DNA from: a bacterium
GTDB taxonomy: Bacteria > AUK180
DNA length: 26,793 nt
Direction of reading: 5' to 3'
Assembly (NCBI GenBank): GCA_021162505.1
Contig: JAGGYO010000017.1
Location: 1-26,793 of the forward strand
A program made the position numbers and the translations under genes. The notes below the pieces were generated by a model, which had not been told where the DNA came from, searched no databases, and was given only the letters and a program-made list of their open reading frames with translations. This document shows, in pieces, positions 15,611 through 23,905 of the stretch. Position 1 is the first letter of the stretch. Each line of letters starts with the position of its first letter.

Positions 15611-17047
15611 TTACTTCTTCCACCTAAGAATTGGTTGCTTTGCTGCTCTCGTCTCGTCAAAGCGTTTAAAATGTAAATTATGCGGTGCTGTTTTCACCAA
15701 TTCAGGATCTGTTTCCGCTTCATCTGCGATCTTCAACATAATATCAATAAATTCATCTATGGTCTTTTTACTTTCACTTTCGGTTGGTTCTATCATTATT
15801 GCTTCATGAACGATCAACGGGAAATAAATAGTAGGTGCATGATATCCGTAATCCAAAAGTCGCTTTGCAATGTCAAGTGTTCTAATGCCCTTTTCTTCTT
15901 GATATTTATTATCCAGAACAAATTCATGTTTGGTCAGTGTCTTATATTTTATATGATATTTTTTTGTGAGTTTTGCTTTCATATAAGCTGCATTTAATAC
16001 GGCAATATCAGTTGTTTCTTTCAATCCTACTTGCCCTAAACTCAAGAAATAAACCAATGCCCGAATGATCACTCCAATATTTCCGTAACCTTCCTTAATA
16101 TTTCCAATTGTATGTTTAATATCATAATTTAATTTATAATTTTCACCTCTTTTTTCTACAATCGGAATAGGTAAAAATTCTACAAGGAAATCCCTTACTG
16201 CAACCGGTCCTGAACCGGGACCGCCCATTCCGTGTGGAGTGGAGAATGTTTTATGGAGATTGAAGTGCATAACATCAGCACCAATATCACCCGGTTTAAC
16301 ATGTCCTAACATTGCATTCATATTGGCTCCATCCATATAAACAAGGCCGCCTGCTTCATGTATCATTTTTGCAATTATATGGAAATTAGGATCAAAAATG
16401 CCCAGGGTATTTGGCTGTGTGATCATAATTCCTGCCAATTCATCATTCAGATAAGGTTTAAGCTGTTCAATATCGATATAACCATTCTCATCAGAAGTAA
16501 TTTGAACGGGTTTAAAACCAGCCATTACAGTAGATGCGGGATTAGTCCCGTGTGCAGAATCGGGGATGAGCATGATCTTTCTTTGCTCCTCTCCTTTTAC
16601 CTTAAAATATTTTGCCATGATAAAATTACCTGCCAATTCCCCATGAGCACCGGCAGAGGGTAAAAGTGTAACTGCTGATAAACCGCTAATATCAATTAAA
16701 TAATTTTGCAAATCATACATTACTTTTAGAATACCTTGAACGGAATGTTCAGGCATATAGGGATGCAAATCCTTGAATTCACTATACGCTGATATTTCTT
16801 CGTTTATTTTAGGATTATATTTCATTGTACAAGAACCCAGAGGATAGAAATTAGTATCAATCGAATAATTAAGTTGCGATAATCTTGTATAATGCCTGAT
16901 AATATCCAGTTCCCCAACCTCGGGTAAATCCAAAGTTTCTGCTTTCAATAAATTTTTATCAATATTAAATTCAATATTCAGATTTTCTTCAGGTAAAAAA
17001 ATATTCTCATAACCTTTTGCCGACATTTCAAATATTAATTTTTCCAT
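15611..17047 (-). CDS. gcvPB: Glycine dehydrogenase (decarboxylating) subunit 2, P-protein C-terminal half
   Basis: With GcvPA this forms the PLP-dependent P-protein that decarboxylates glycine and passes the aminomethyl group to lipoylated GcvH. The PLP lysine is Lys266 in HFNLHKTFSTPHGMGGPGSG, the family signature. Other matches are FYPLGSCTMKYNPK (67-80), LLPSAGAHGE (128-137), DSAHGTNPAS (163-172), QPNTLGIFD (211-219) and YMDGANMNA (237-245). The 478 residues are typical of the split two-subunit enzyme found in Firmicutes, Thermotogae, archaea and several FCB-related phyla. The ATG at 17047 has AGGAG upstream and follows gcvPA by 3 bp. It is the last gene of the gcv operon. No gene for the L-protein (dihydrolipoyl dehydrogenase) is in the window, so it must be supplied from elsewhere. 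Confidence 0.97.
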   Translation of the reverse strand: MEKLIFEMSAKGYENIFLPEENLNIEFNIDKNLLKAETLDLPEVGELDIIRHYTRLSQLNYSIDTNFYPLGSCTMKYNPKINEEISAYSEFKDLHPYMPEHSVQGILKVMYDLQNYLIDISGLSAVTLLPSAGAHGELAGNFIMAKYFKVKGEEQRKIMLIPDSAHGTNPASTVMAGFKPVQITSDENGYIDIEQLKPYLNDELAGIMITQPNTLGIFDPNFHIIAKMIHEAGGLVYMDGANMNAMLGHVKPGDIGADVMHFNLHKTFSTPHGMGGPGSGPVAVRDFLVEFLPIPIVEKRGENYKLNYDIKHTIGNIKEGYGNIGVIIRALVYFLSLGQVGLKETTDIAVLNAAYMKAKLTKKYHIKYKTLTKHEFVLDNKYQEEKGIRTLDIAKRLLDYGYHAPTIYFPLIVHEAIMIEPTESESKKTIDEFIDIMLKIADEAETDPELVKTAPHNLHFKRFDETRAAKQPILRWKK

Positions 17048-17050
17048 TTT

Positions 17051-18385
17051 CTACTCCTTGATCGCCTTGATAAGTGCATCAATATCCCTTGTGGAGTTCA
17101 TTTCAGTAATGGCAATGAGCAAACCATTTTCATCTGTTAATTTTTCAAGAGATATGCCTGCAATAATCTTTTTATCAAGACATTTTTTCACAATCTCACT
17201 ACTATTATCAATATCAAGTACAAATTCATTGAAAATCCTTTTGGGATCATATTTAATACATATACCCACTTCTTTGAATTTTTGCATTGCATAGGCTGTT
17301 AGTTTAAGTATCCTTTCGCCTAATTTTTTAAATCCGTGTTTTCCGATAAAACTAAGATAAACCGCAGCGGCAAGTGTATTCAATGTTTGATTGGAACAAA
17401 TATTTGATGTCGCTCTCTCCCTTCTAATATGCTGTTCCCTTGTTTGCAATGTCATTACAAATCCCCTTTTACCATCCTCATCAACGGTCTCGGATATCAA
17501 TCTTCCGGGCATCTGTCTTATAAAGTCCATTTTCGTTGAGAAAAATCCAAATGTGGGACCTGAAAAATAAATGGGATTACCAAGAGATTGACCGTTGCCT
17601 ACAACAATATCAAAACCAATTTCACCTGGTGTCTTCAATACTGAAGAAACAATAGGATAATATGTTGCAATTGCAATGCTCTTATTATCTTTAATGATCT
17701 TAACGATCTCCCCAAGATCTTCTATTTGTCCGTAGAAATTGGGATATGATATGCCTACACCGGCAGTGTCTTCATCAATATGGTTTCTCAAATATTCAAT
17801 ATCGAGTTTGCCGTTTCTTGTAGGGATCTCTTCCATTTGGAAATTGGGATTGAATTGCATATATGTTTTCAAAACATTTTTGTAAATCGGATTGACGCTT
17901 TCGGCATATAAAAACTTTTTTTTCTTCCCTCTAAAAAGACGATAAGCCATTAAAAACGCTTCTGTGAATGCCGTAGCACCATCATACATAGAAGCATTGC
18001 TAATAGGTAATCCCGTAATTTCAGAGATCATGCTTTGAAACTCAAATATCATTTGTAATGAGCCCTGAGATACTTCCGGTTGATATGGTGTATATGCGGT
18101 ATAAAATTCACTTCTTGCCAAAATGGAATAAACAATTGAAGGAATAAAATGCTGATAAAAACCGCCGCCTAAAAAACTTTTATAATCTAAAATATCGTGA
18201 TCTGATTTTGCATAATTTGAAAAAAGTTCTCGTAATTCAATCTCGGTCAAACCCTTTTCTTGCAGGTATTTATATGTATATTTCTCATTCTCGGGAATAT
18301 CCTTAAAAAGTTCTTTTATATCCGATATACCTACGACCTGCAACATTTCATTGATATCTTCTTGACTAAGTTGGGTATATTTCAT
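17051..18385 (-). CDS. gcvPA: Glycine dehydrogenase (decarboxylating) subunit 1, P-protein N-terminal half
   Basis: This is the non-PLP-anchoring half of the split P-protein. Recognisable family segments are FLGGGFYQHFIP (71-82), TAYTPYQPEVSQGSLQ (96-111), FEFQSMISEITGLP (114-127) and NASMYDGATA (130-139), then GFVMTLQTREQHIRRERATSNIC further on, the usual C-terminal half signature. The length, 444 residues, is standard. The ATG at 18385 is 3 bp after the gcvH stop and the stop is 3 bp before gcvPB, so the two P subunits are made next to each other. No irregularity is seen. Confidence 0.97.
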   Translation of the reverse strand: MKYTQLSQEDINEMLQVVGISDIKELFKDIPENEKYTYKYLQEKGLTEIELRELFSNYAKSDHDILDYKSFLGGGFYQHFIPSIVYSILARSEFYTAYTPYQPEVSQGSLQMIFEFQSMISEITGLPISNASMYDGATAFTEAFLMAYRLFRGKKKKFLYAESVNPIYKNVLKTYMQFNPNFQMEEIPTRNGKLDIEYLRNHIDEDTAGVGISYPNFYGQIEDLGEIVKIIKDNKSIAIATYYPIVSSVLKTPGEIGFDIVVGNGQSLGNPIYFSGPTFGFFSTKMDFIRQMPGRLISETVDEDGKRGFVMTLQTREQHIRRERATSNICSNQTLNTLAAAVYLSFIGKHGFKKLGERILKLTAYAMQKFKEVGICIKYDPKRIFNEFVLDIDNSSEIVKKCLDKKIIAGISLEKLTDENGLLIAITEMNSTRDIDALIKAIKE

Positions 18386-18388
18386 TGT

Positions 18389-18757
18389 TTATTCCAGAGT
18401 TGACAGGAACTCCTTGTATTGTGATTCGTCCATTAACTCATCTAATTGTCCTTCATTCATCACCTCGACTTCAACGATCCAACCATCAGTTTCAGCTGCC
18501 TTGTTCACAGTTTCCGGAGCATCGGCTAATATATCATTGAAGGCGATCACCTTAATATCAATAGGAGCAAAAAAATCTTCTGCGGCTTTGACGGACTCCA
18601 AGGTTCCTAATCTTTCACCTTTTTTTACTTCACTACCATCTGCTTCACTTTCGGCATAAACAATGTCATTCATATGACTTTGTGCATAATCAGAAATTCC
18701 AACTCTGTAAACATCGCCCACCTTTGCAATCCATTCATGAGTTTTTGTGAATTTCAT
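18389..18757 (-). CDS. gcvH: Glycine cleavage system H protein
   Basis: This small lipoyl carrier shuttles the aminomethyl group between P, T and L proteins. The N-terminal KFTKTHEWI matches the family start, and the lipoylated lysine is Lys57 in GTLESVKAAEDFFAP. The C-terminal part has ADAPETVNKAAETDGWIVEVE, slightly different from the usual L.ExPELVN..PYG.GW. The 122 residues are normal. It has a strong AGGAGG site seven bases or so before the ATG at 18757. It sits between gcvT (9 bp gap) and gcvPA (3 bp gap). Confidence 0.97.
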   Translation of the reverse strand: MKFTKTHEWIAKVGDVYRVGISDYAQSHMNDIVYAESEADGSEVKKGERLGTLESVKAAEDFFAPIDIKVIAFNDILADAPETVNKAAETDGWIVEVEVMNEGQLDELMDESQYKEFLSTLE

Positions 18758-18766
18758 TAATTCCTC

Positions 18767-19870
18767 CTATTTTTTATATTGTTTCTTATAAAAGGGGGTT
18801 TTAACTATGGTTGCTTCAACCTTTCTTCCCCTTATATCTATTGTAATGATATTCCCTCTTTTTCTTTTATCATAAGGAACATATCCTAATCCTAAAAATT
18901 TTTTCAAATAAGGTGCTACGGTACCGCTGGTAACCCAGCCGATCTCTTTATCTCCCTCAACGATCTTATAACCGTGACGGGGAATTGCTTTTTTATTCAT
19001 TTCAAAACCCACCAAATATCTTTTTAAACCCTCTTCTTTTTCTTTTAATATAGGTTCTCTTCCGACAAAATCCTTATCAAGATCTATCGCCCATTTCAAC
19101 CCGGCATCCAATGGTGTAATATCATCCGTAAGTTCATTACCGTAAAGCATGAGTTTGGCTTCAAATCTCAATGTATCTCTTGCACCAAGACCAATGGGCT
19201 GAACACCCTCATCCTTTCCTGCTTCAATGATCCCATTCCACATTTTCCCCGGTACTTGACTAGAAAAATAGATTTCAAAACCATCTTCTCCCGTATAACC
19301 GGTCCGTGAAACAATGGCAGATATTTCATTTTTAAATTCAAGTTCTTCAAAATGAAAAAAATTGATCTTACTAAGGTCAAAATTTGTGAGTTTTTGCAAT
19401 ATTTCCTCCGCTTTTGGACCCTGTAACGCCAATTGACATATTTTCGAAGAAATGTTCGTTAATTCCACATCATAATTACCTTTTTGCGAAACGATCCAAT
19501 TGAAATCCTTGTCGGTATTGGATGCATTTACAACGAGCATAACCTTGGAATCACTGAATTTATAAGCCAATAGATCATCAACAACACCACCATTTTTATT
19601 ACACATGGGAGAATAACAAATTTGATTTAATTCCAGTTTCGAAACGGAATTGGCAATTAGATGATCAGCAAATTTTACAGCATCGGGACCCAAGGCAAGG
19701 ACTTCACCCATATGTGAAACATCGAAAAGGCCCGCTCTTTCTCTAACAGCATTATGTTCTTCATTAATAGAGGTATACCAGACCGGCATTTCCCAACCTG
19801 CAAAAGAAACAATATTACCACCCATTTGCTTATGAACTTCGAAAAGCGGAGTTCTTTTGAGATCTTCCAT
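18767..19870 (-). CDS. gcvT: Glycine cleavage system T protein (aminomethyltransferase)
   Basis: GcvT releases ammonia from aminomethyl-GcvH and makes 5,10-methylene-tetrahydrofolate. Family signatures are RTPLFEVHKQMGG (6-18), AGWEMPVWY (24-32), LFDVSHMGE (48-56), GGVVDDLLAYK (94-104) with the catalytic Asp pair, and SRTGYTGEDGFEIY followed by GLGARDTLRFEA. The 367 residues match the family. It is the first gene of the gcv operon, with AGGAG five bases before the ATG at 19870 and a promoter just upstream. There is no NAD- or DsrE-type fusion, so this is GcvT itself and not a GcvT-like dehydrogenase or YgfZ. Confidence 0.97.
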   Translation of the reverse strand: MEDLKRTPLFEVHKQMGGNIVSFAGWEMPVWYTSINEEHNAVRERAGLFDVSHMGEVLALGPDAVKFADHLIANSVSKLELNQICYSPMCNKNGGVVDDLLAYKFSDSKVMLVVNASNTDKDFNWIVSQKGNYDVELTNISSKICQLALQGPKAEEILQKLTNFDLSKINFFHFEELEFKNEISAIVSRTGYTGEDGFEIYFSSQVPGKMWNGIIEAGKDEGVQPIGLGARDTLRFEAKLMLYGNELTDDITPLDAGLKWAIDLDKDFVGREPILKEKEEGLKRYLVGFEMNKKAIPRHGYKIVEGDKEIGWVTSGTVAPYLKKFLGLGYVPYDKRKRGNIITIDIRGRKVEATIVKTPFYKKQYKK

Positions 19871-19901
19871 ATTCGCTCCTATTATTAGTCAACATTATTG
19901 C

Positions 19902-19930
19902 ATTATACTTTTTTAAATAAATTTTTTCAA
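19902..19930 (-). promoter_or_regulatory. Sigma70-type promoter of the gcv operon
   Basis: On the minus strand TTGAAA (19930-19925, five of six) lies exactly 17 bases from a perfect TATAAT (19907-19902), with A/T runs between. Initiation near 19895 leaves a leader of about 25 nt before gcvT. This is too short for a glycine riboswitch. It is the best promoter in the window. Confidence 0.78.
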
Positions 19931-19959
19931 GAGGTAAACGAGTTTTTATTGTTACAATA

Positions 19960-19997
19960 TGAAAATGTTAACAGATTTTACTACGTGAAAATGTTAA
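19960..19997. promoter_or_regulatory. Two direct repeats upstream of the gcv promoter, possible regulator sites
   Basis: TGAAAATGTTAA occurs at 19960-19971 and again, identical, at 19986-19997 (TTAACATTTTCA on the operon strand). The 26-bp spacing is about two and a half helical turns. They lie 30-67 bp upstream of the -35 box, a usual place for an activator. No regulator gene is nearby, so the role is inferred only from position and repetition. Confidence 0.4.
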
Positions 19998-20086
19998 TTT
20001 TTAAATATATTTAAATTTTGAAAAATCTCATATTTGTTAATAATACTGATAAGCAGTAGAGCAATCACTACATTAAATTTGATATA

Positions 20087-20115
20087 ACACAAAACCTCTT
20101 TTAAAAGTTTTGTGT
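20087..20115 (-). terminator. Hairpin after the ABC permease gene, candidate terminator
   Basis: ACACAAAAC (20087-20095) and GTTTTGTGT (20107-20115) are exact reverse complements, giving a 9-bp stem with an 11-base loop 45 bp after the permease stop. On the minus strand the following bases (TTATATC) are only weakly T-rich, so efficiency is doubtful, but placement at the end of the exporter operon fits. Confidence 0.5.
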
Positions 20116-20133
20116 GAAATTAATAATCCTTAA

Positions 20134-20154
20134 ACTTAGTACTGTTGACTTAGT
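20134..20154. repeat. Short heptamer array related to the 15.5-kb repeats
   Basis: ACTTAGT, ACTGTTG, ACTTAGT follow head to tail, ending six bases before the permease stop. ACTTAGTACTG is shared exactly with both 48-bp repeat copies at 15457-15553. Confidence 0.55.
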
Positions 20155-20159
20155 GTACC

Positions 20160-21359
20160 CTATTCGTATCTCAAGGCATCAATAGGATTTAGAGAGGCAG
20201 CTTTTTTTGCAGGAATGATACCAAATACTACACCGATAATAGTTGAAAAAAAGAAAGCCAGAATAACCGAAAAGATGGATATGAATATTTTCCATTTTAT
20301 AAGCAATTGTATCAATATGGTAAAAGCGACACCAAATAATGTTCCTATAAAAGCACCGATGATAGACAAGAATATAGCCTCCATTAGAAATTGTCTCATT
20401 AAGGTCATTTCCGAAGCACCTATTGCCTTTCTCAAACCGATCTCTCTTGTTCTTTCGGTTACCGTGATAAACATTATGTTCATAATGCCCACACCGCCGA
20501 CAAAAAGTGATAGAGCACCAATGAGCGTTATTATAAGAGTAATTTTATTCATAACATTTGAAAAAGCATCTATCTGATTTTCTAAAAATTGCGTCTTATA
20601 AAGCGTTTTGGAACCATGCCTTAACTTAAAAAGGGATAGGAGATTTCTTTTCACAACCTCCGGTTTTGCCTTATCGACTGTTGAAAAAAGGATATAGCTA
20701 ATGGTCTTTTTACCGAATGTTGTTGCCATGGTCTTTTCAGGAATATAGATCTCCTTTTCTTTTTCTTGAAAAGACGCTAAAAATGAACTTAATTTTACAG
20801 GTTTCAGAACACCTACAATAAAAAACGGAAAACCGTTGATCTTAATGATCTTTCCCACAGGATTAAAAATAGCAAAACGCTTGGCCAGCTCTTTCTCAAG
20901 TCCTTCCGTTATCACACAAACCCTTTTATTATAAATATTATCATTTTTTGAGAACAACCTGCCCGTTTTTACTTTTTTATTGTTTAAACCGAAAAAATTC
21001 TCGTCAACACCATTCAAAGGATAAATGGAATTATAATCTTTAAATTGTGTATTCCCGTTCAAATAAATAACGGGCGATGCTTTTTTTATATATTTTAAGT
21101 GGCGAATAAATTGAAGATCATATTTATTCAGTGGTACATAATATGAGTTTTCCCGCCATTCAGGCCAGATCGCGGCAATGTTCTTACCAAAACTTTCAAG
21201 GTCTTTTTTAATAGAGTTTTTCCCCGCTTGCCCTATGGAAATAATCCCTATAATAGCAGCAACACCTACAATTATACCAATAATCGTAAGGAAACTCCTG
21301 GTCTTATTTTCTTTTAAGGTCAAGAAGGTCTGTTCTATTTCCTGAAGGAAAAAACTCAT
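20160..21359 (-). CDS. MacB/FtsX-type ABC transporter permease
   Basis: This is the membrane subunit of a MacAB-like (type VII ABC) exporter. A first transmembrane helix lies at about 22-42 after the FtsX-type amphipathic start (ETFLTLKENKTRSFLTIIGI in form). A large periplasmic domain (about 50-270) follows, then three helices in the C-terminal FtsX domain (about 272-295, 325-352, 355-382). Typical signatures are LTIIGIIVGVAAIIGI near the start and VTERTREIGLRKAIGAS (about 302-318), ending PIDALRYE. The 399 residues are standard for a permease whose ATPase is separate. Its ATG overlaps the ATPase stop by 4 bp (21356-21359). Such permeases work mechanically from the periplasm rather than passing substrate through the helices. 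Substrate unknown: antibiotic, peptide, toxin or lipoprotein. Confidence 0.93.
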   Translation of the reverse strand: MSFFLQEIEQTFLTLKENKTRSFLTIIGIIVGVAAIIGIISIGQAGKNSIKKDLESFGKNIAAIWPEWRENSYYVPLNKYDLQFIRHLKYIKKASPVIYLNGNTQFKDYNSIYPLNGVDENFFGLNNKKVKTGRLFSKNDNIYNKRVCVITEGLEKELAKRFAIFNPVGKIIKINGFPFFIVGVLKPVKLSSFLASFQEKEKEIYIPEKTMATTFGKKTISYILFSTVDKAKPEVVKRNLLSLFKLRHGSKTLYKTQFLENQIDAFSNVMNKITLIITLIGALSLFVGGVGIMNIMFITVTERTREIGLRKAIGASEMTLMRQFLMEAIFLSIIGAFIGTLFGVAFTILIQLLIKWKIFISIFSVILAFFFSTIIGVVFGIIPAKKAASLNPIDALRYE

Positions 21360-22042
21360 TTGGAAACTTTTACATGTTTTTCGATCTCACCATCGAGTAT
21401 ATGTATTATACTATTAGCATGTTCTCCGATAAAACTTTCATGTGTTACCAAAAGGATAGTAGTACCCTCATCATTAAGTTTATCAAAAATAGTCATGATC
21501 TCGGCACCGGATTTTGTATCAAGATTACCTGTGGGCTCATCTGCAAGAATAATATCAGGATTGTTCGCCAAAGCCCTGGCAATTGCCACTTTCTGCCTCT
21601 GACCGCCTGATAATTCCCCCGGTAAATGGCTTGCACGATTGCCAATGCCTACCTTTTTCAAAAGGTCCATAGAGATTTCATTTCTTTCCTTTTTAGTTTT
21701 TCCACCGTAGATCAATGGAAGCTCCACATTTTTTTGTGCATTTAATCGCGGAAGCAGGTTAAAGGTCTGAAAAACGAAACCTATTTCTTTATTCCGAATA
21801 TTTGCCAATTCATTATCATTCAATTTGGATACATCGCGGTTATTCAAAAAGTATTCCCCTGAAGTAGGAACATCCAAACAGCCTATAATATTCATAAGAG
21901 TTGATTTTCCGGATCCGGAAGGACCCATTACAGCTATATAATCGCCTCGTTTTATATTAAGATCTATCTTTCTTAAAGCGGGAACATCTATTGATCCCAT
22001 TTTGTAGATCTTAGAAATCGACTTCAACTTTATTAAGTTCAT
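21356..22042 (-). CDS. MacB/LolD-type ABC transporter ATPase
   Basis: This cytosolic ATPase pairs with the downstream permease. Walker A is GPSGSGKS (40-47), Q-loop Gln92 (FVFQTFNLLPR), signature LSGGQ (144-148), Walker B IILADEP (164-170) with Glu169, D-loop residues TGNLD and H-loop His201 (VTHE). The FNLLPRLNAQKNVELP and ADEPTGNLD segments are typical of the MacB/LolD/FtsE group. The 228 residues are normal. GAGGTG lies four bases before the ATG at 22042. The gene starts 32 bp inside the adaptor gene and ends overlapping the permease by 4 bp, so the three subunits are translationally linked. Confidence 0.95.
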   Translation of the reverse strand: MNLIKLKSISKIYKMGSIDVPALRKIDLNIKRGDYIAVMGPSGSGKSTLMNIIGCLDVPTSGEYFLNNRDVSKLNDNELANIRNKEIGFVFQTFNLLPRLNAQKNVELPLIYGGKTKKERNEISMDLLKKVGIGNRASHLPGELSGGQRQKVAIARALANNPDIILADEPTGNLDTKSGAEIMTIFDKLNDEGTTILLVTHESFIGEHANSIIHILDGEIEKHVKVSK

Positions 22043-23177
22043 ATTTCACCTCTTCCCCAATATATAATGGTTTATCAGAAAAATTTACTACAAGATCTCC
22101 CTGAGAAACACCTGTGCTTACCTCTACAAAAAAATCATTCTGAATGCCGACTTTGACGAGTTTTTTCTCAATTATACCGTTATTATTTTCTTTTTTCTTT
22201 ATGGTATAAACAAAATACGGAAAATAATTTTTTTTATTCATTTTTGTCTCTTTATTTTTCTTCTTTTGAAACATATTATAATTTTCTCTCAAGGACTCAA
22301 CCGGAACTTTTATAATATTTTCTTTTTCAGTATAAATTATACGCCCGTCAATGGGGAGATCATTAGGTACTTTATTTTTAATATTCAGCTGAGAATAAAC
22401 CTTAATGATCTTTGTCTCACCATATTTTTCAGGATTCAGTGATATGGAGGTAATATGTCCGGAAATCTTTAAACTGGGTAATACATCGGAAGTAATATTA
22501 ACGGAATTTCCTCGCTTGATCTTCTGTGAATCAAGTATGTTCACATTGAATTCCGCTATTAGCCCGCTTCCTTTTGAAATGGTAATAATGGCCTGCATCT
22601 CGCTTATAACATCACCTTCATCATAATAGTAATTCAAGATCACACCATCTGTGTTGGCATAAAATCCAAAGATGGAGCTTTTGCTGTCATAAACGAAGCC
22701 CAAGCGTTTGTATTGCCAATATTTGTGATTTTTGTATGTAATCTCCGCTCTTTTTAATGTCCTGTAGATATCATCTTTTTGCTTCTTTGAAATTCCACCT
22801 TTTTTATATAGCAATTCATTTGTCCCATACTCTTTCTTCAAGCTATTATAATTCAATTGCTTTTCTATAAAATCAAAGTATAAAGAACTTAAGAACTCCG
22901 AGTTCTTTATTTCAAAAAGTTCTGCTCCTTTTTTAAAGCTTTCACCTCTTTTAATATATACCTTATTCAAATAACCGTTGAGACCCTTGATAATATCTTC
23001 AACATTCTCATATCGCAAAGTACCGTTGGTATATACATAACCGGTGATCATGGCCTTTTCAATTTTCACAACCTTCACCTTTTCTATTTTACCTTTTCCT
23101 TTATTTGCAATACCTGCAATAATTAAAAAAACAATAATGAGAACAATAATGATTATCAGAGTTTTTTTCTTTTTCAT
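22011..23177 (-). CDS. Membrane-fusion (MacA/HlyD-family) periplasmic adaptor
   Basis: The adaptor links the ABC permease to the outer-membrane channel. I place the start at the ATG at 23177 (388 residues, MKKKKTLIIII). It overlaps the Yip1-type gene stop by 4 bp and puts the transmembrane anchor (about 5-25) at the N-terminus. The longer frame from 23225 adds 16 unlikely residues and has no ribosome site. After the anchor come a first beta-barrel/lipoyl half (GLNGYLNKVYIKRGESFKKGAELFEI), a helical hairpin with SKKQKDDIYRTLKRAEITY, and a second lipoyl half with GVILNYYYDEGDVI. A C-terminal beta-barrel region is followed by a membrane-proximal domain. Sequence conservation is low but the layout fits MacA-like proteins. 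It sits between a Yip1-family gene and the ATPase, which starts 32 bp before this gene ends. Confidence 0.85.
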   Translation of the reverse strand: MKKKKTLIIIIVLIIVFLIIAGIANKGKGKIEKVKVVKIEKAMITGYVYTNGTLRYENVEDIIKGLNGYLNKVYIKRGESFKKGAELFEIKNSEFLSSLYFDFIEKQLNYNSLKKEYGTNELLYKKGGISKKQKDDIYRTLKRAEITYKNHKYWQYKRLGFVYDSKSSIFGFYANTDGVILNYYYDEGDVISEMQAIITISKGSGLIAEFNVNILDSQKIKRGNSVNITSDVLPSLKISGHITSISLNPEKYGETKIIKVYSQLNIKNKVPNDLPIDGRIIYTEKENIIKVPVESLRENYNMFQKKKNKETKMNKKNYFPYFVYTIKKKENNNGIIEKKLVKVGIQNDFFVEVSTGVSQGDLVVNFSDKPLYIGEEVKYELNKVEVDF

Positions 23178-23896
23178 CCTTGAAGACCCATGAGCATGGC
23201 AAATAAAACACTTATTATGGACCATGGAATAATAATGATCAATGCTATCTTCGAAATCTTTTTATTGGAAAATATTGAGATACCGACAATGGTAATAAAT
23301 AGTGCCCATAGGGTTGGAAAATTATTAACTGCAAGAAAATTAGCTAAAAAGCCAGAATTATGCTTTAATATCAATTGAAAACCAAGAGACATTCTTTTAA
23401 AATCCTGTAAACTCTGGATAAATTTGAATTTGGTAAAAAAATGGTAGAAAAAGCTCAATACAGTACCGTATATCTGCGGGAAATACGAGATTACTGCAAT
23501 TGCCCAGAGCTTTTTAAAACTAAGGTTCAGGTTGAAAAAATATAGATAAATATAAAGAAAAAGAGTTGTGAATAAAAATGCAATGAGAACACCTAACCAG
23601 GCAAAAAATGGTTGTATAGTCAAACCTTTGATTGTCATTTTCATTGTCTTATCAGCTTTTTCCGGAGTAATATTCGGTTGTGATTGAATAATTTTATTAA
23701 TATAAGCGGGCATATACTTTTTCTCTTGAGGTATCAGAAGAAATTGTACCGTACCCAAAAGAATTGCTATTATAATAAAAGGAATTAACCACTTGAACTT
23801 ATATGTTTCATTTCCTTCATATTCGCTTTTTAGTTCCTGAAATGCTTCATTAGGATAGAATGCCGCTTTCAAACTTATAAACAGATCTTTGATCAT
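23174..23896 (-). CDS. Yip1-family integral membrane protein
   Basis: The protein has 240 residues with about five hydrophobic segments (about 36-56, 92-118, 130-150, 192-212, 215-238) and an N-terminal amphipathic stretch with FYPNEAFQELK, a pattern common in bacterial Yip1-domain proteins. The first periplasmic loop is polar (QEKKYMPAYINKIIQSQPN). Bacterial Yip1 proteins have no established activity; they are often encoded beside ABC exporters. Here it lies between the TolC-type gene (9 bp gap) and the adaptor (4 bp overlap), inside the operon, so it may be an accessory part of this exporter. That link is inference from gene order. There are no catalytic motifs. Confidence 0.75.
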   Translation of the reverse strand: MIKDLFISLKAAFYPNEAFQELKSEYEGNETYKFKWLIPFIIIAILLGTVQFLLIPQEKKYMPAYINKIIQSQPNITPEKADKTMKMTIKGLTIQPFFAWLGVLIAFLFTTLFLYIYLYFFNLNLSFKKLWAIAVISYFPQIYGTVLSFFYHFFTKFKFIQSLQDFKRMSLGFQLILKHNSGFLANFLAVNNFPTLWALFITIVGISIFSNKKISKIALIIIIPWSIISVLFAMLMGLQG

Positions 23897-23905
23897 ATCA
23901 ATCTC

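Noticed and set aside
19871..20159. Glycine riboswitch before gcvT
   Set aside because: The promoter leaves about 25 nt of leader and I see none of the conserved paired elements; the rest of the gap is upstream of the promoter.
23178..23225. Longer start for the adaptor protein
   Set aside because: The extra 16 residues precede a standard anchor, have no ribosome site and overlap the Yip1 gene in another frame; the 4-bp overlap start at 23177 is more typical.
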